This document shows positions 11,201-33,728 of a DNA stretch of 64,000 bases, piece after piece; position 1 is the stretch's first letter, and each line of letters begins with the position of its first letter. A program made the translations under genes and the position numbers. The stretch lies in NCBI GenBank assembly GCA_013398055.1, contig VZRS01005628.1:124001-188000 (forward strand), written 5' to 3'. The notes below the pieces were generated by a model that saw only the letters and a program-made list of their open reading frames with translations, was not told where the DNA came from and did not search any database. This DNA comes from Ifrita kowaldi. Its lineage: Eukaryota; Chordata; Aves; Passeriformes; Cinclosomatidae.

Positions 11201-12765
11201 TCAAGGGGTCATAAGAAGCTATCAAAAAGACAGATTAAATTTTTTTTCATGTTGAATGACTGCATACCTGGGACCAGCAAAAGTTCTTTGCTTTGCTTCT
11301 CAAAACAGAACACAAAGGAAAAAAAAAACAAAACCAAACCTCCCACCCTAGGATTTTTTTGGCAAGGTTTTCATAAAGCATTTGTTCCTTGATTAGACTA
11401 TTACTTCTTAGTCAAGTAAATGGAATTAAATACCATGTCAAACCCAAGCAGATGCCAACGCTGCCCATTAGATTAATCCTGTGCAATAAAAAATAATAAC
11501 TCTTTTAAAGAAAGAAGTCACACATGCAGTGGGGTTTACCCTCGGGTAACAAGAATTGAACCTTAAAAATCCCCGCAGTTCCTCTTAAAAAATAAAATCC
11601 CATCCTTCAGATAGCCAGTAGCAAAGGAACAGTAAAATTCCAGGTTGGGACTTCCCTGCCTGGTCAGCGGAGCGGCGGGGGTCACAGTCCAGTGGGCAGC
11701 AGCAGGACAGGAGAGCCCTTGGGCACAGGAAGCGAGTCTCCAGCAGCAGGGAAGGCAGATTTGGCAGTGATTTGGGGGAGGTGGCACCAGGCAGAGCTTC
11801 CTAGGGGAAAGGTGAGAGGTGAGCGCTCCGGAGCTGTGCGGTGCTGATGGCTCAGCGATGATCCCAGCCCGCAGGTGAAGCGCTGCGTTTTCGGGGGGGT
11901 GATCCGGATCCTGTCCTCTGCTCACCTGAACCCTGCTTGGGATTCAGCCCCTGGAGCCCGTGGTGAGGCAGGGGAGGGGGAGCAGGTTGGAGGGAGGTGG
12001 CGATTAAGGGCTGGAGAAAAGGCAATCTGCCTTCAGCTCCGAACGTGGCGAGCAGGTCAGTGCTGTCCAGAGCTCTTGGGGGGAAATAAAGCACCTTAGG
12101 GACACTCCTCTGCAAAGACTGCACACGGGGAGGCCTCCCCACGGCAGGTTTGCAACAGGACCTTTGCACATCCCACCTTCCCTCCCCATCTTCAGCAGAG
12201 GGAAAAAGAGAGGGGAGGGAGGTCATATTGCACTAGTGCAGAAGCATCTAAGCAGCTGCTGCTTTGGGGAGAAAAGTGTTAGAGAGGCCAGAACCTGGGT
12301 GTGAACATTGCTTCATCACCCTCCGCTCCATTTCATGGAGCTCCTGGTCAACACCTTCCATCTGGCTCAGCCCACCCTGCCCCTGCTCTGCACAGCCATG
12401 GGGAGACATCAACCTCCCTGCAGGAAGCTTGGCAATGCCTCCATTACCTCAGGATGAACCAGGGGGAAGGTGTTTTCCCAAAACTTGGTGATACATCTGT
12501 TACTTTACAGCCTTGACGTTTCCCATGGGGTTCACTAGGTAAGAAAACCAGTATTGGATACCTTTCACCAGGCACAAGGAGAGAAATGAAGTTAAATTCC
12601 TCGCTGCCTTGTCAGAGGGGAGGATGTTTTGGGCCTGGGCTTGGCTCTGCGCCACGGGCTGTGGGGTGGTGAGGGGAGGAGGAGGAGGAAGAACAACGAA
12701 GCAAAAGGAACAAGGGGCGGACGAGCCGGCGCGGATCCTCACAGGGCGCGGCGGGGCCGGCGCCG
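5229..12765 (-). other. PRKAA2: Probable long PRKAA2 3' UTR
   Basis: The ~7.5 kb downstream of the PRKAA2 stop is AT-rich, has no recognised gene or CR1 element, and contains several minus-strand AATAAA signals (for example at 10699-10704, 7274-7279, 5764-5769 and 5229-5234). Mammalian PRKAA2 mRNAs carry a 3' UTR of several kilobases, so I infer that much of this is transcribed 3' UTR with alternative ends. A long T-rich tract at about 10861-10894 would appear as an internal A-rich run in the mRNA. An imperfect TATA/ATGC repeat lies near 9393-9425. The many short open frames look like chance. Confidence 0.5.
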
Positions 12766-23784
<11,019 letters not shown>

Positions 23785-23791
23785 CTGTTAG

Positions 23792-23815
23792 AGACAGAGA
23801 GAGAGAGAGAGCATT
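23792..23815. repeat. Short (GA)n tract beside PRKAA2 exon 2
   Basis: 'gagacagagagagagagaga' type simple repeat starting 8 nt upstream of the exon 2 acceptor. On the gene strand it is a CT-rich tract that probably forms part of the polypyrimidine tract. Confidence 0.8.
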
Positions 23816-26800
23816 GCAAAGTCACTAAACAGTGCAGCAGGATTCACTCAAGCAGTTTAGGACACTATAAGCAACAAGCCACTTCTGAAGGGAAAAAAGC
23901 AAAAGATGGGGGTGTGAAATATTTTAAAATTTTTGTCTCTTCACTGTTTTCCCAGAGGAGTCATGGAAGGCAGAAGAGAGGGGACTTATCTGCCAAAACC
24001 ACTCCACTAAATAAAACAAAGTGAGTTGCTGGAGGAGGTCATACCCCAAGCTAATTTGCAAGGATTTATAGCATGTAAAAGCTAGATTAATCAGAAACAG
24101 ATATATTTAAATGGCAGAGGAGAATCTCCACCATAACACACTGGTTGACAAAATTCCTCATAAATCCAGTCTTAAAACTGGACCATCACACTTCTTTTTT
24201 TAAAAAAATGGTATAAGGATTTTCCCTGCCCAAAATAGGACTGCGGGATTTGCGTTACTAAAATGAATTTCTATTTATACTTCCTCCAGCGTGCTTCTTG
24301 CTTTGATGACAAGCTGCAGGAACACTGCTGGACTGCAGGAGCAAATTCTGCTTTTAGGAAAGATGCAAACTTCAATATGAGGGGTTTTTTTAAAATGCAC
24401 TTGGGTGCATTGAGATGCTGATGTTCGTCTCCTGCGCTCAGGGAAAAACCATAACCACAAACTGGGAGCAGCCCCACTGCCACTGGGGGAATTGCACTTA
24501 ATGATGTGAAATGAATTTGGCGTGGGATCCATTTGTTATCAACAACCAGACCATGCAAAAAAATAAAAAGCTCCCAGGAAGCAAGATTTGTATTGAAGTT
24601 GAGAGCAGAAACTGCTTGAAAACGGGGTGTTTCTACCCAAAAAAGTTTCTCAAACCATGAGCTGCCCCTTCTCAGTGTTTCCTAATGTGATACTCAACGG
24701 GGTGACACACGGATGGCTTCCCAAAGCCTGCACAGAAAAACCTGCTCACATGAAATATTTGTGCTCTCTAATTAGGAACGTCGCCCTTCCAGTACTAACA
24801 CACGGCGCAAGGAGTTAATTACTGCGAGCAAACCTTGCTATTACATTATTAGAGCCTGTAATTTGGGCAGCCCTAATGAGCTGATCAGAAGCACCCCGGG
24901 TAAGCAGGAGGCGTGAGAAGGGCAGGGCAGCAGCACTCAGGGCACGCCAGGTCACTATTATTAGCCACCAGATAAGACCTGCCAGAGATTCTTTCCTCAA
25001 TAAGAGCATCCTAAAAATAAAACACTTTACTGCCCTTGAAAATTAAAGCCCCACTTTGCATGTCCATTTTATTCCTCGTAATACTTAAAACTACTGGATG
25101 ATGGAATGAAAATAAACTCAGCTTTGCAGCAGAGATGCAATTTAGGGATTAGATGAGGGCTGGAGGAGGCAGATAATTCCCCTTGTGCAGTGCAAGGAGA
25201 GTGCTGTAGATTGTCCAGGGAGGCATTTTCCCTGGTGAATCCTTGGAGAGAGGCGAGCAGGGCAGTGCTGCAGGGAGGTAAAGTGAAGTTTTTTCATCAA
25301 ACCAGGAGTGATTTCTGCCACCCTTTGTTTCAGAACAACATTTTCTGGCCTTGCCTCAGCATATGCTTTGAAAAATTTTTATTATACACTTGGGAAAAAA
25401 AAAAAAGGCCATGTCCAGAATGAATAATTATTGTTTTTAATACTATTGCCAAATAGTTCATCCCCTTTCCCATCCGTGACAAACAATGTGTAACTCTGCG
25501 AAGGTTTCCTAGCACAAACACATTAATAATTAAAAATAAACAGCCTATTTTGTAATCCATCTTTTGCTTACAGTAAGCATGAGATACAGACATATTATTG
25601 TTTCTGTCCCCAGTGACTTGTTAAGCCTCCTTGAACTCGGGGAGAGAGAGACAAAGAGGGAACACAATTTCCTCTGTGGTGGGAGACTTTTAAGCCTTTG
25701 AGGGCTCTCTGTAGCTGCAGGAATTTTGACATGGGCAGTAAGGACAACCCTGCCTCTGCTCACAGAGTCACCATCTCTGACCCCCAGGATCATCCCAGAA
25801 GGGAGGGGCAGGTCCCATGTCTCCCACAGGCATGGAAGAGGATCCTCACCCCAAGGCTGGGCAGTGGTGGCCTTGGCTGGTGGTGAGGACACCTCCTCCT
25901 TCCCTCTCAGATTAAAAAAGTAAAAAGGAGACTCTTCTCATTTACTTACTTTGATAAAAGGAAAAAAAAAATGAGGAAGAATAATGATTATAGCACCATA
26001 AGCACAGATAATAATTAAAACCCCTTAACAGCATGGCTTTTTTACATCACTTTCTTTATCCTACCAGCTCAGGCAGCACAAGCAGTTCACATTTTTGCAA
26101 ATGCTTCAGGGCAATGTGGAAGCTTATGGAGGGGTGAGGAAACTCCTTTCCTATCAGCTCTGCTCGCCCTTATCTCAGCCCAAAGTTAAAAACAAAATCC
26201 ATCCAAAGCATATATTTAGCAATGCTGTATGAATTCTGCCCCAGTGGTGCATCAGCCTCTCCTTCATCTGCTCAGTCTCCTTTAGTTCATCCTCCCACTG
26301 ACACAAAGTTTGTCTTTCAGCAGCAACGCCACAGTGCCTGGGAAAAATGGGATCTGCTCCTGACTGGAGTCCGTGGAGGTGCCACCACAACCAACACAAA
26401 CACAACCCAAGCACTGCCAGTCCCTGAGGGACCACAGATCACTCACTCTGGTGGGAAAGAAACCACCAAGGCCCCCAGGGATGCCGTGGGTGGCATCACA
26501 TGGAAAAAAATATTTGGGTTACTCTGCTGGATTTTGACTGAAGCTCTCCAGGCACTGTGAACCTCGCTGTGTGAGGGCTGTGGTCATGGGAGAGCTTTTG
26601 GGGACCCACAGGGTGGGACGTGCCCATGGCAAACAGAATCTGCCTGATCTGTTCTTACCAACCCTCAGGGAAGGACATGCCACCTCCTTCCTCCAAGGCT
26701 TTGCTAAACTCCAAATCCAAGATCTTCTCCACAGTTCTGTTTCTGCAAATTATTCTTACCTTGGGCTTGGAGGACAGGGAAAAATAACTCTATTTGTTAA

Positions 26801-28347
26801 AAATGCTGCGTGGTAACTTCAAGCCTTGCCATGACACTTCCTGTCCATCCACCACATCAGCTCCCGCCACCTTCCTCTCTTCCACCATTTCCAGATGGGA
26901 TTTCAGCATTATCACCAAAATCCTGCCCTCATCTGCCAACTCATTTGCTCCCCTCTGTGCCTTGTGTGCATTTTCTGCAAACGAGATCAAGAAACTGAAT
27001 GGGCTTAGAACAAAACAGTTTCTTGCAGTGTGCAGCCACTTTTTAGGAAGATCAGTTCCCCAATGTCAGGGACTTTTTCTGTTATGTCTCTGCCTTCAGA
27101 TGGCTCAAAATGACTACTCAGCTCCAGCCATGAGTTCAAGCTCTGGTTCGTACCCCATGTCACTAAATCCTCCCTTTCATTGCCATTTTCTTATTTCCTT
27201 AATAACAATAATCCTGAGCAACTTTAAATTACGATTTCTTAACTTTGAGGAGTAAGGCAGGAAAAAGTGCCAAAAAAACCAAAGCCTTGTGCAAGGCAGA
27301 GTTGGAAGAAAACCCATCAGCAACAAGAAATGTCACTGATGGCACCTGACTTCTCCCTGAAAAAGCAATTATTATACCCAACACACCATGCTTGAATCAA
27401 CTGACAAAAACCTCTTTACTTTTCTCATGTGAACACAAGTTTTTCTAAAGCTCATTTGATTAAAATGCTGTAATTCTGCATAAATGGGAGATTCCATTTC
27501 TTCATTTCAGTTCTCAGTCTCAAGAACAAACTTCACCTGTCAGTTGTAAGCAAAATATTAAGAAAAAAAAAACATATAAAGGGTACTAGTCATCTAGAAA
27601 GGATTTTGAGCTAGGAAATCTCTTTTATGTTATTTGAAATATTTCTTTGGAAAATGTCCATTTTTACCAAAGTCAGGTCATAGGTGGGGTAGGGGGTATT
27701 TGTGCTAGTTAAGGAAAAAAAAGGCTATTGTTGGCAGGTTTAAATTGGTCTGCAAGGAAAAAAAACCTGCCTTTGGAGCAGTTTTTGAGGTCTGCGAGTA
27801 CACGAGTGATTTAAATGGTCCTTACTGTTAGAAGTATTTATTCTGATAACTCTTTAGACAGTAAATTTGTGGGTTGGGATTAAACACAGCAATATATTTT
27901 TAGGGGCGTGATTAATGGTCACAGGTGGATTTAGCTGCAGTGGTTGTGGTGGTTTCCTTCATCTGCTGTCAATTTGGGTTTATTTTAAAACTCCAGATGC
28001 TGAGGATAGGCACAGCACCCCTTTGCCCAGCCACATCCCAACGGGGTGGGGGGACACTGAGTGGGGCAGCTGCTCCCCCAGCTCAAGCTAAACCCATTTC
28101 CTACTGGGAAACACAGCTTAGACACTGAATTTTGTTGGGGTTTTTTTGGTTTTTTAGTATCTTGCTTAAAAAATGAAATTTGCACGTAATGGCAGAATTC
28201 ACGGGAAAAACAAATACAAATATTTGCAAACCTCACAGCCAGGTAAAGCAAAGCTGGTGCCTTCAGGATGTGAGTTGGCTGCTCTGGCATGACCGGCCAA
28301 GGAATCCCTGTGTGGAGCCCCAGCCTGACACAATCTCCCCCATCCCG
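23816..28347 (-). other. Putative PRKAA2 intron 1, part 1
   Basis: No exons or interspersed repeats were recognised. An AT-rich block at 24770-24900 carries several homeodomain-type cores. The assignment to intron 1 assumes that exon 1 lies near 55.5 kb. Confidence 0.55.
24770..24900. promoter_or_regulatory. Candidate regulatory block with clustered TAAT/ATTA cores
   Basis: Contains ctaattagg, gttaattac, tattacattattag, gtaatttg and ctaatgag within ~130 bp, plus tgagctgatca. The density of homeodomain-type cores and the lack of any repeat suggest an intronic enhancer. No conservation data were available. Confidence 0.2.
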
Positions 28348-28702
28348 CAATCCTGGCACAGTTTGGGTTGGAGGAGACCTTAAAGCTCATCCCGTTCCAC
28401 CCCCTGCCATGGGCAGGGACACCTCCCACTATCCCAGGGTGCTCCAAGCCCCGTCCAACCTGGCCATGGACACTTCCAGGGATGGGGCAGCCACAGCTTC
28501 TCTGGGCACCCTGTGCCAGGGCCTCCCCACCCTCACAGGGAAGAATTTTCTTCCCAATATTTCATCTAACCCTGCCCCGAGTCAGTGTGAAGCCATTCCC
28601 CCTCGCCCCGCCAAAACTCCCTCTCCAGCTCTCCTGCAGCCCCTTTAGGCACTGGAAGGTGCTCTAAGGTCGCTCTGGAGCCCTCCCTTCCCCAGGTGAA
28701 CC
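28348..28702 (-). mobile_element. CR1 LINE fragment, 3' end, - orientation (~350 bp)
   Basis: The reverse complement of the CR1 3' region, longer than the other minus copies. From the 3' end it runs tttgggttggaggagacctt, ccactatcccagggtgctcc, agccacagcttctctgggca and cctcacagggaagaattttc, up to the 'ctccagctctcctgcagccc' part and beyond. It directly abuts the GC-rich island that starts near 28.70 kb. Confidence 0.85.
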
Positions 28703-29066
28703 CGAAGCTCGCTCCTCCCTGCCCGCCCCGGCCCCTCCATCCCCGCGGGAGCCGCTGCGGGGCTGCGGGACGATGCTCGGCTCCGCGGGGCGATGCTCGG
28801 AGGGGCGGCAGCACGGACCCCCTTCGCTCCCGGCTCCGGGAGCCCCCCGGAGCACCCGCCGCCCCTCGGGAAGGGAAGGAGCGAGGAGCGCAGCCCCGGG
28901 ACCGAGGGGCAGGATGCGGTGCGTGCCTCAGCCTCCCCATCGCCTCCCTGCGAGCGCGGGAGCAAAGTTTTGGTGGATCCTGCTCGCAGCACGGGCTCCG
29001 GGGGCTGTGACAGCTCGGACCGCCGAAGGGCAAGCGCCGCATCCCGCATCTCCCACCAGCCGCCCG
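28703..29066. promoter_or_regulatory. GC-rich, CpG-dense island ending at an assembly join
   Basis: About 360 bp of high G+C with many CpG dinucleotides (for example ccgcgggagccgctgcgggg and ctccgcggggcgatgctcgg). It could be an intragenic CpG island, an alternative promoter or the edge of a GC-rich repeat domain. The AMPK alpha-2 exon 1 coding sequence is not present in it. It stops at a single N, beyond which the 63-bp minisatellite begins. Confidence 0.4.
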
Positions 29067-29067
29067 N

Positions 29068-29382
29068 TGGGTGACACTGGTCGGGGATGTATTCGCTATT
29101 GCCATGCACCTGCCGGGGTGACATCCTCCCTGGGTGACACTGGTCGGGGATGTATTCGCTATTGCCATGCACCTGCCGGGGTGACATCCTCCCTGGGTGA
29201 CACTGGTCGGGGATGTATTCGCTATTGCCATGCACCTGCCGGGGTGACATCCTCCCTGGGTGACACTGGTCGGGGATGTATTCGCTATTGCCATGCACCT
29301 GCCGGGGTGACATCCTCCCTGGGTGACACTGGTCGGGGATGTATTCGCTATTGCCATGCACCTGCCGGGGTGACATCCTCCC
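29068..29382. repeat. 63-bp minisatellite, five identical tandem copies
   Basis: The unit begins tgggtgacactggtcgggga and ends gtgacatcctccc. Copies start at 29068, 29131, 29194, 29257 and 29320 with no visible differences. Because 63 is divisible by 3 and the unit lacks stops in some frames, long repetitive open frames appear on both strands; these are not gene evidence. The array starts directly at the single N at 29067, so its real copy number may be larger. Confidence 0.95.
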
Positions 29383-29740
29383 CAGTGACACTGTTTGGGG
29401 GTATATTCTCTACGCCATGCAGCTGCCGGGGTGACACCCTCCCCCAGTGACACTGGTCGGGAGTACATTCCCTATTGCTATGCACCTGCCTGGGGTGACA
29501 TCCTCCCCCAGTGACACTGTTCGGGAGTGCAGTCTCTAAAGCCACGCACCTGCCACGGGTGACATCCTCCCCCAGTGACACTGGTCGGGGGTACATTCTC
29601 TGCTGCCACGCACCTGCCACGGGTGACATCCTCCCCCAGTGACACTGTTCGGCAGTGCAGTCTCTAGAGCCACGCACCTGCCTGGGGTGACGCCCCTTCG
29701 GAGCAGCATCTGCCACAAGGAACATCGTCCTCCAGTGTCA
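29383..29740. repeat. Diverged 62-64 bp minisatellite copies with alternating unit types
   Basis: Copies begin near 29384, 29446, 29510, 29574 and 29638, with a decayed one to about 29740. Types alternate between 'actgttcgg..gtgcagtctct' and 'actggtcgg..gtacattctct', so the older part of the array looks like a ~128-bp two-unit repeat. Further degraded 'gtgaca..ctcc' motifs continue toward 30 kb. Confidence 0.8.
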
Positions 29741-30004
29741 CTGTCCTCCGGGTTCACCCTCGATTGCGAAGCCCCTGGCTGGGGGTGACAGCCTCCTCTG
29801 GTGGCACTGTCCTCGGGGTACACCCTCCCTGCCTGCAGTGACATCCTTCTTGTGGTGCTGCCTCCCTTGGACTCCGCCCTCCTTCGGGGTACACCTGCCT
29901 GACACGGGGACGCGGTCCTTAGGGCACAGCCTCCTTTTGGGGCACCCTGCTTGTGGGGTGCCTGGCTTGGGGTGGCACATGTCAGAGGGGTGCTGGTGGC
30001 ACCC

Positions 30005-30180
30005 TCCTTGGAGTGACACCCACCCGAGGCTCACACTGTCCTTGAGGCACACCCTGCTCTGCCCTTGGAGTGACACCCACCCGAGGCTCACACTGTCCTT
30101 GAGGCACACCCTGCTCTGCCCTTGGAGTGACACCCACCCGAGGCTCACACTGTCCTTGAGGCACACCCTGCTCTGCCTGT
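30005..30180. repeat. 57-bp minisatellite, three tandem copies
   Basis: The unit contains ttggagtgacacccacccga, ggctcacactgtccttgagg and cacaccctgctctgccc. Copies start at 30008, 30065 and 30122 and are essentially identical. The shared 'gtgacacc' and 'ctgtcctt' words suggest a common origin with the 63-bp array 300 bp upstream. Confidence 0.9.
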
Positions 30181-30540
30181 GAGGGATGCCACACCTGCCG
30201 GGGATGCACCCGTCAGAGGGTGGCACTGTCCTTGGGGTACGCCCTGCTTTTGATGCTGCTTCCTTGGGCTGACCCCTCCTTTGGGTGACACCGCTCACCA
30301 GCCAGGGGAGCTGCTTTTGGCACAAAGAGCACATCCCCACAGGAGGGATGCTGGGCGTGAGAGGCAGGGCCCCAAATGCACCCTCTGAGGCACCGCTGTG
30401 CCTCGCGCTGGGAGACAAGGTGCGCTCAATGGGCAGTTTCAGCCAGAATTCCAAAAGATTTCATAGTGAAAGCAGGATGTTCTCCCTCATCTAAGTAGAA
30501 CATAAACCTTGTCTGGACCTCATGAATTATTCACATTAAC

Positions 30541-30573
30541 AAAAAAAAAAAANNNNNNNAAAAAAAAAAAAAA
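30541..30573. repeat. Poly-A tract interrupted by a 7-N gap
   Basis: A homopolymer of A surrounds seven N (30553-30559), a typical unresolved homopolymer. Confidence 0.9.
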
Positions 30574-33500
30574 GAATGGATGCTCATCCCAAACAAGTAG
30601 CAAAGTTGAGCACCAAAATCGGCATCTAGCACATCTGAAAAGTGGTCCTGCCACGTTTTAGTAGCGTTAATTTGTAGCTCTTTGTTTCTCATTCAGCTGC
30701 ACGAAGTAGCAGAAGGCAGTCACAAATGCAATCTGTGCTCCGAGGTAATCAAGAGCTGTTCGGGAAGCTGGAACAGTGTGTGTGAACACAAGGTCCCTGA
30801 TAAAATAATGACCAGCCTATGCAACTGTGCTATCATAAATAATAAAGTGGCAACTTAATTCAAGAAATCCAATAACATAAATAACATAAATAACTAAAAT
30901 AACAAGCTGGGGGCAGAACAGGAAGGTTGCTGTAACACAAAACCGTTTGTAGTGTAATGAAACCATCTCTGTTCAACCAGAACAATTCATGTACGTGAAG
31001 GTATAAGAGAATCAGCATTTACAAACAGTAAACTTTGGATAAGATAGCAAAGCCACAATCTCCTGGAACGCCTGAGAAAGCTCTGCCGTCTTCAGGCAGC
31101 TGCAAAGTTGTCAGCCCTTTACCCTGCAAGCTCTGGGCAGCTCTGCTCTGTCTTTGGGGTTTGTTTGATCTCCACTTCCAGTCCTGGCAAGCCCCGGCTG
31201 TGCCTGAATGAAACACCACACAAAGAGGTGTGAACTCGAGTGGCGTTTGTTTAATGGTTAAACTAATATGTTTAACAAGAGCTGCTGTATGGAGACGCAC
31301 CCTTTTGCTGTCCTGCTCGTTTCCCAAAAGCTGGTCACTAAATCTCAGAGCCAGCTGATGTCATGAGTGTTTCCACTGCCTGTTGACACACAGGAGCTGT
31401 CTACTAGAAACATCAAATTAATATTAATCAGGTTTTTAACTTACAGAATATATCTTGGGGGCCTAAGGTTTACAGGAGACTCACGGGAAGCCCTTTTCTT
31501 GGCAGCAGGGATGTCCCCAGGTGGGTGAGTGCCTTCCACCCTCCCCACTGTTGTTGAGAGCTGAGAGCAGAGCCTGGGATGCTCTTGGAAAGCAGTGCCG
31601 GGGCTCAGGCTTGAGAACGTTTACTTAATTTCCCCCGGCTTTTAAGAATATACATACATGTGTGTGTATCTCTATCACGGGTACCTCATCTGCAGACACG
31701 GGGGAAGGGAGCTGTGCTGGCAGGCAGGAGCTGAAGGGTCTCGAGGAAAAGGCTGGGTGGGGCGTGTTGCTAGGAGATGGAGACTCCAGTGTCTGGCAAA
31801 GTGGCGTTTTTATTTTTGGTGCAGATCACACAAAATGGTATTTGACTGTGAAGCAGGGTAGAAATCTCTTCTCCCTGCTTATATTCGTTTCTGAATGATC
31901 TGTTTTGCGTAGTAGCGTTGCAGCTTATTTAAAACACAAATCAAATGTAGACTGTGTGTTGTTCAGTCCAGCTGGAGGCTGGGTGTTTGCAATCTCCAAG
32001 AATTTTTTCTTTTCCTATTTTCTTTTTCCCTGCTCATTGAGAAATCCCCTGTCTGAGTAGCAGGATATATGTCTCTCTTTAGGGGAGGGCATCCCCACAT
32101 GCCTCGGTTTCCTCTGTGGCCAGTTGTCCCTTGTTTTTTCAGACACTGCGAGTCAGCAGTCGGTTTTTCTGGGTTTGGGCTCATTAAATACATCCTGCCA
32201 GGGCTTGTTCTCCCTTGCTTTGCTGCCTGTGCCTCTTGTTACACCCCAGTGCCAGCCAGGACCCCCCGAACCGAGCTGGCTGCACGTCCACCCTCCTCAC
32301 GGGCAGGGACTGTGCGATGCCACGGGGAAAGCTGCCATGGAATACCTTCACTCTCCCTGGTGTGCTGCCAGGGCTGGATTTACAGGAGAAATTTGGTCTG
32401 AGTGCTAGAATGTGGAATATTTTTGCACCCTTCTGTGGGATGCAGGAGTCCCAGGCAGAAACACAGGTCCCGTGCAGGTCCCTTTGCCACGTGCTCACAT
32501 GTTGTTGGTGCTCCTCTCAGGCACCAAGCTGCCTTCACTGGATATTCAAGGACATTTTTTTTGGAAATGCAGGGCTAAGCAGCAGGATGCTGAAGGGCTG
32601 GGAGGGCAGCAAGGCAAAGCTGGGTGCTGCCTGTTGCCACACTGGCTGCAGTCACCATCGTGAACCTACAGAAGGGTTTGCAGCTGAACATTCTCAAGTC
32701 GTGTCCAGCCTCCCACCTCAGCACCCTGCCCCTTCCACCACATTTGGGTGCTGTATTTTTCCAGTCCAATGTGACCAAAAAAATGCCAGGGATGCTGTGC
32801 ATCTGTTAACACAAAAGCTCAACTTCTGGGACGTGCTATCCAACCCTTGTAAGTGCCCTAAATCTGTGGATTTCCAGCAGGATTTGTATTCCCAGTCTGT
32901 TTTGGGAGGAGATAGTTAATGAGATAATGCAGCAGCGGGTAAACCGTGACATGTGAAATGGGTTTTTTTGAATGCTGGAGGAACTGCATGCATCAGAGGC
33001 AGCTTATGCACATTAGATTTGTAACCAAGAAATTCCCATTTATATTATGTAAGTGATGCCATTTATCAAACTCCACATAGAGGCCAAGAGCAGATGTTGA
33101 ACCATTTGTGCTACAGAGTTGGAAATTAACTTTTCTGGGGGTTATTAAAATTATTAGTTATTCAAATACAATCTTGTGAGTGTAATGTAATGGAACAACA
33201 AGCAGTGTTATTCCAAAAATGCAATGGGTGTGGGTCCAGAGGCTGTTACGGCCTCTTGTTGGTACTGGGTGGAAATCTGTGTGGCAATATGTGATGCTCA
33301 GGGGGGATGTGAGCTGAAAACTCCGAATGAGAGTGGGGAGGGAGTGTGGTATTTCTTGCATTGAAAACAGAACATTTTAAGCATGCACATGATAAACATC
33401 CATTTCATGAGGAGGCTGCTGAGGAGACACTGCCTGCCTATGCCAGCACTGGGCGCACAGCACTACCCAGCACCTAGAGAAGAACATTATTTCTGAGAGG

Positions 33501-33671
33501 ATTACTCCTACATGAGAATGAGACTTCTGGATAAGATTTTATTAAGGGCACAAATGAGTAATTGGATTCCTCAAGCCATTAGAATGGAATGAATTCCCGC
33601 TATCTTTTTATATGCTCTGTGCTTAGTGTGATGGTTTGGTTGTGGGGTTATTTTTAAAGCAGATACTTGTG

Positions 33672-33728
33672 GTTGGACTCTATGATCCTAGAGGTCTTTT
33701 CCAACCTTAACAATTCTATGATTCTCTA
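33672..33728 (+). mobile_element. CR1 LINE 3' tail remnant, + orientation
   Basis: 'ggttggactctatgatccta', 'gaggtcttttccaacctt' and 'attctatgattct' match the last ~55 bp of the CR1 3' end. It is heavily truncated. Confidence 0.75.

Noticed and set aside
28566..29468. Long repetitive open frames on both strands across the minisatellite (225-300 codons)
   Set aside because: They arise because the 63-bp unit is a multiple of three with no stop in some frames, and they cross an N. There is no domain, no splice context and both strands are open.
29738..30454. 238-codon minus-strand open frame over the 57-bp repeat
   Set aside because: It is a by-product of the 57-bp tandem repeat in GC-rich sequence. 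Its repeated 19-residue block resembles no protein family.
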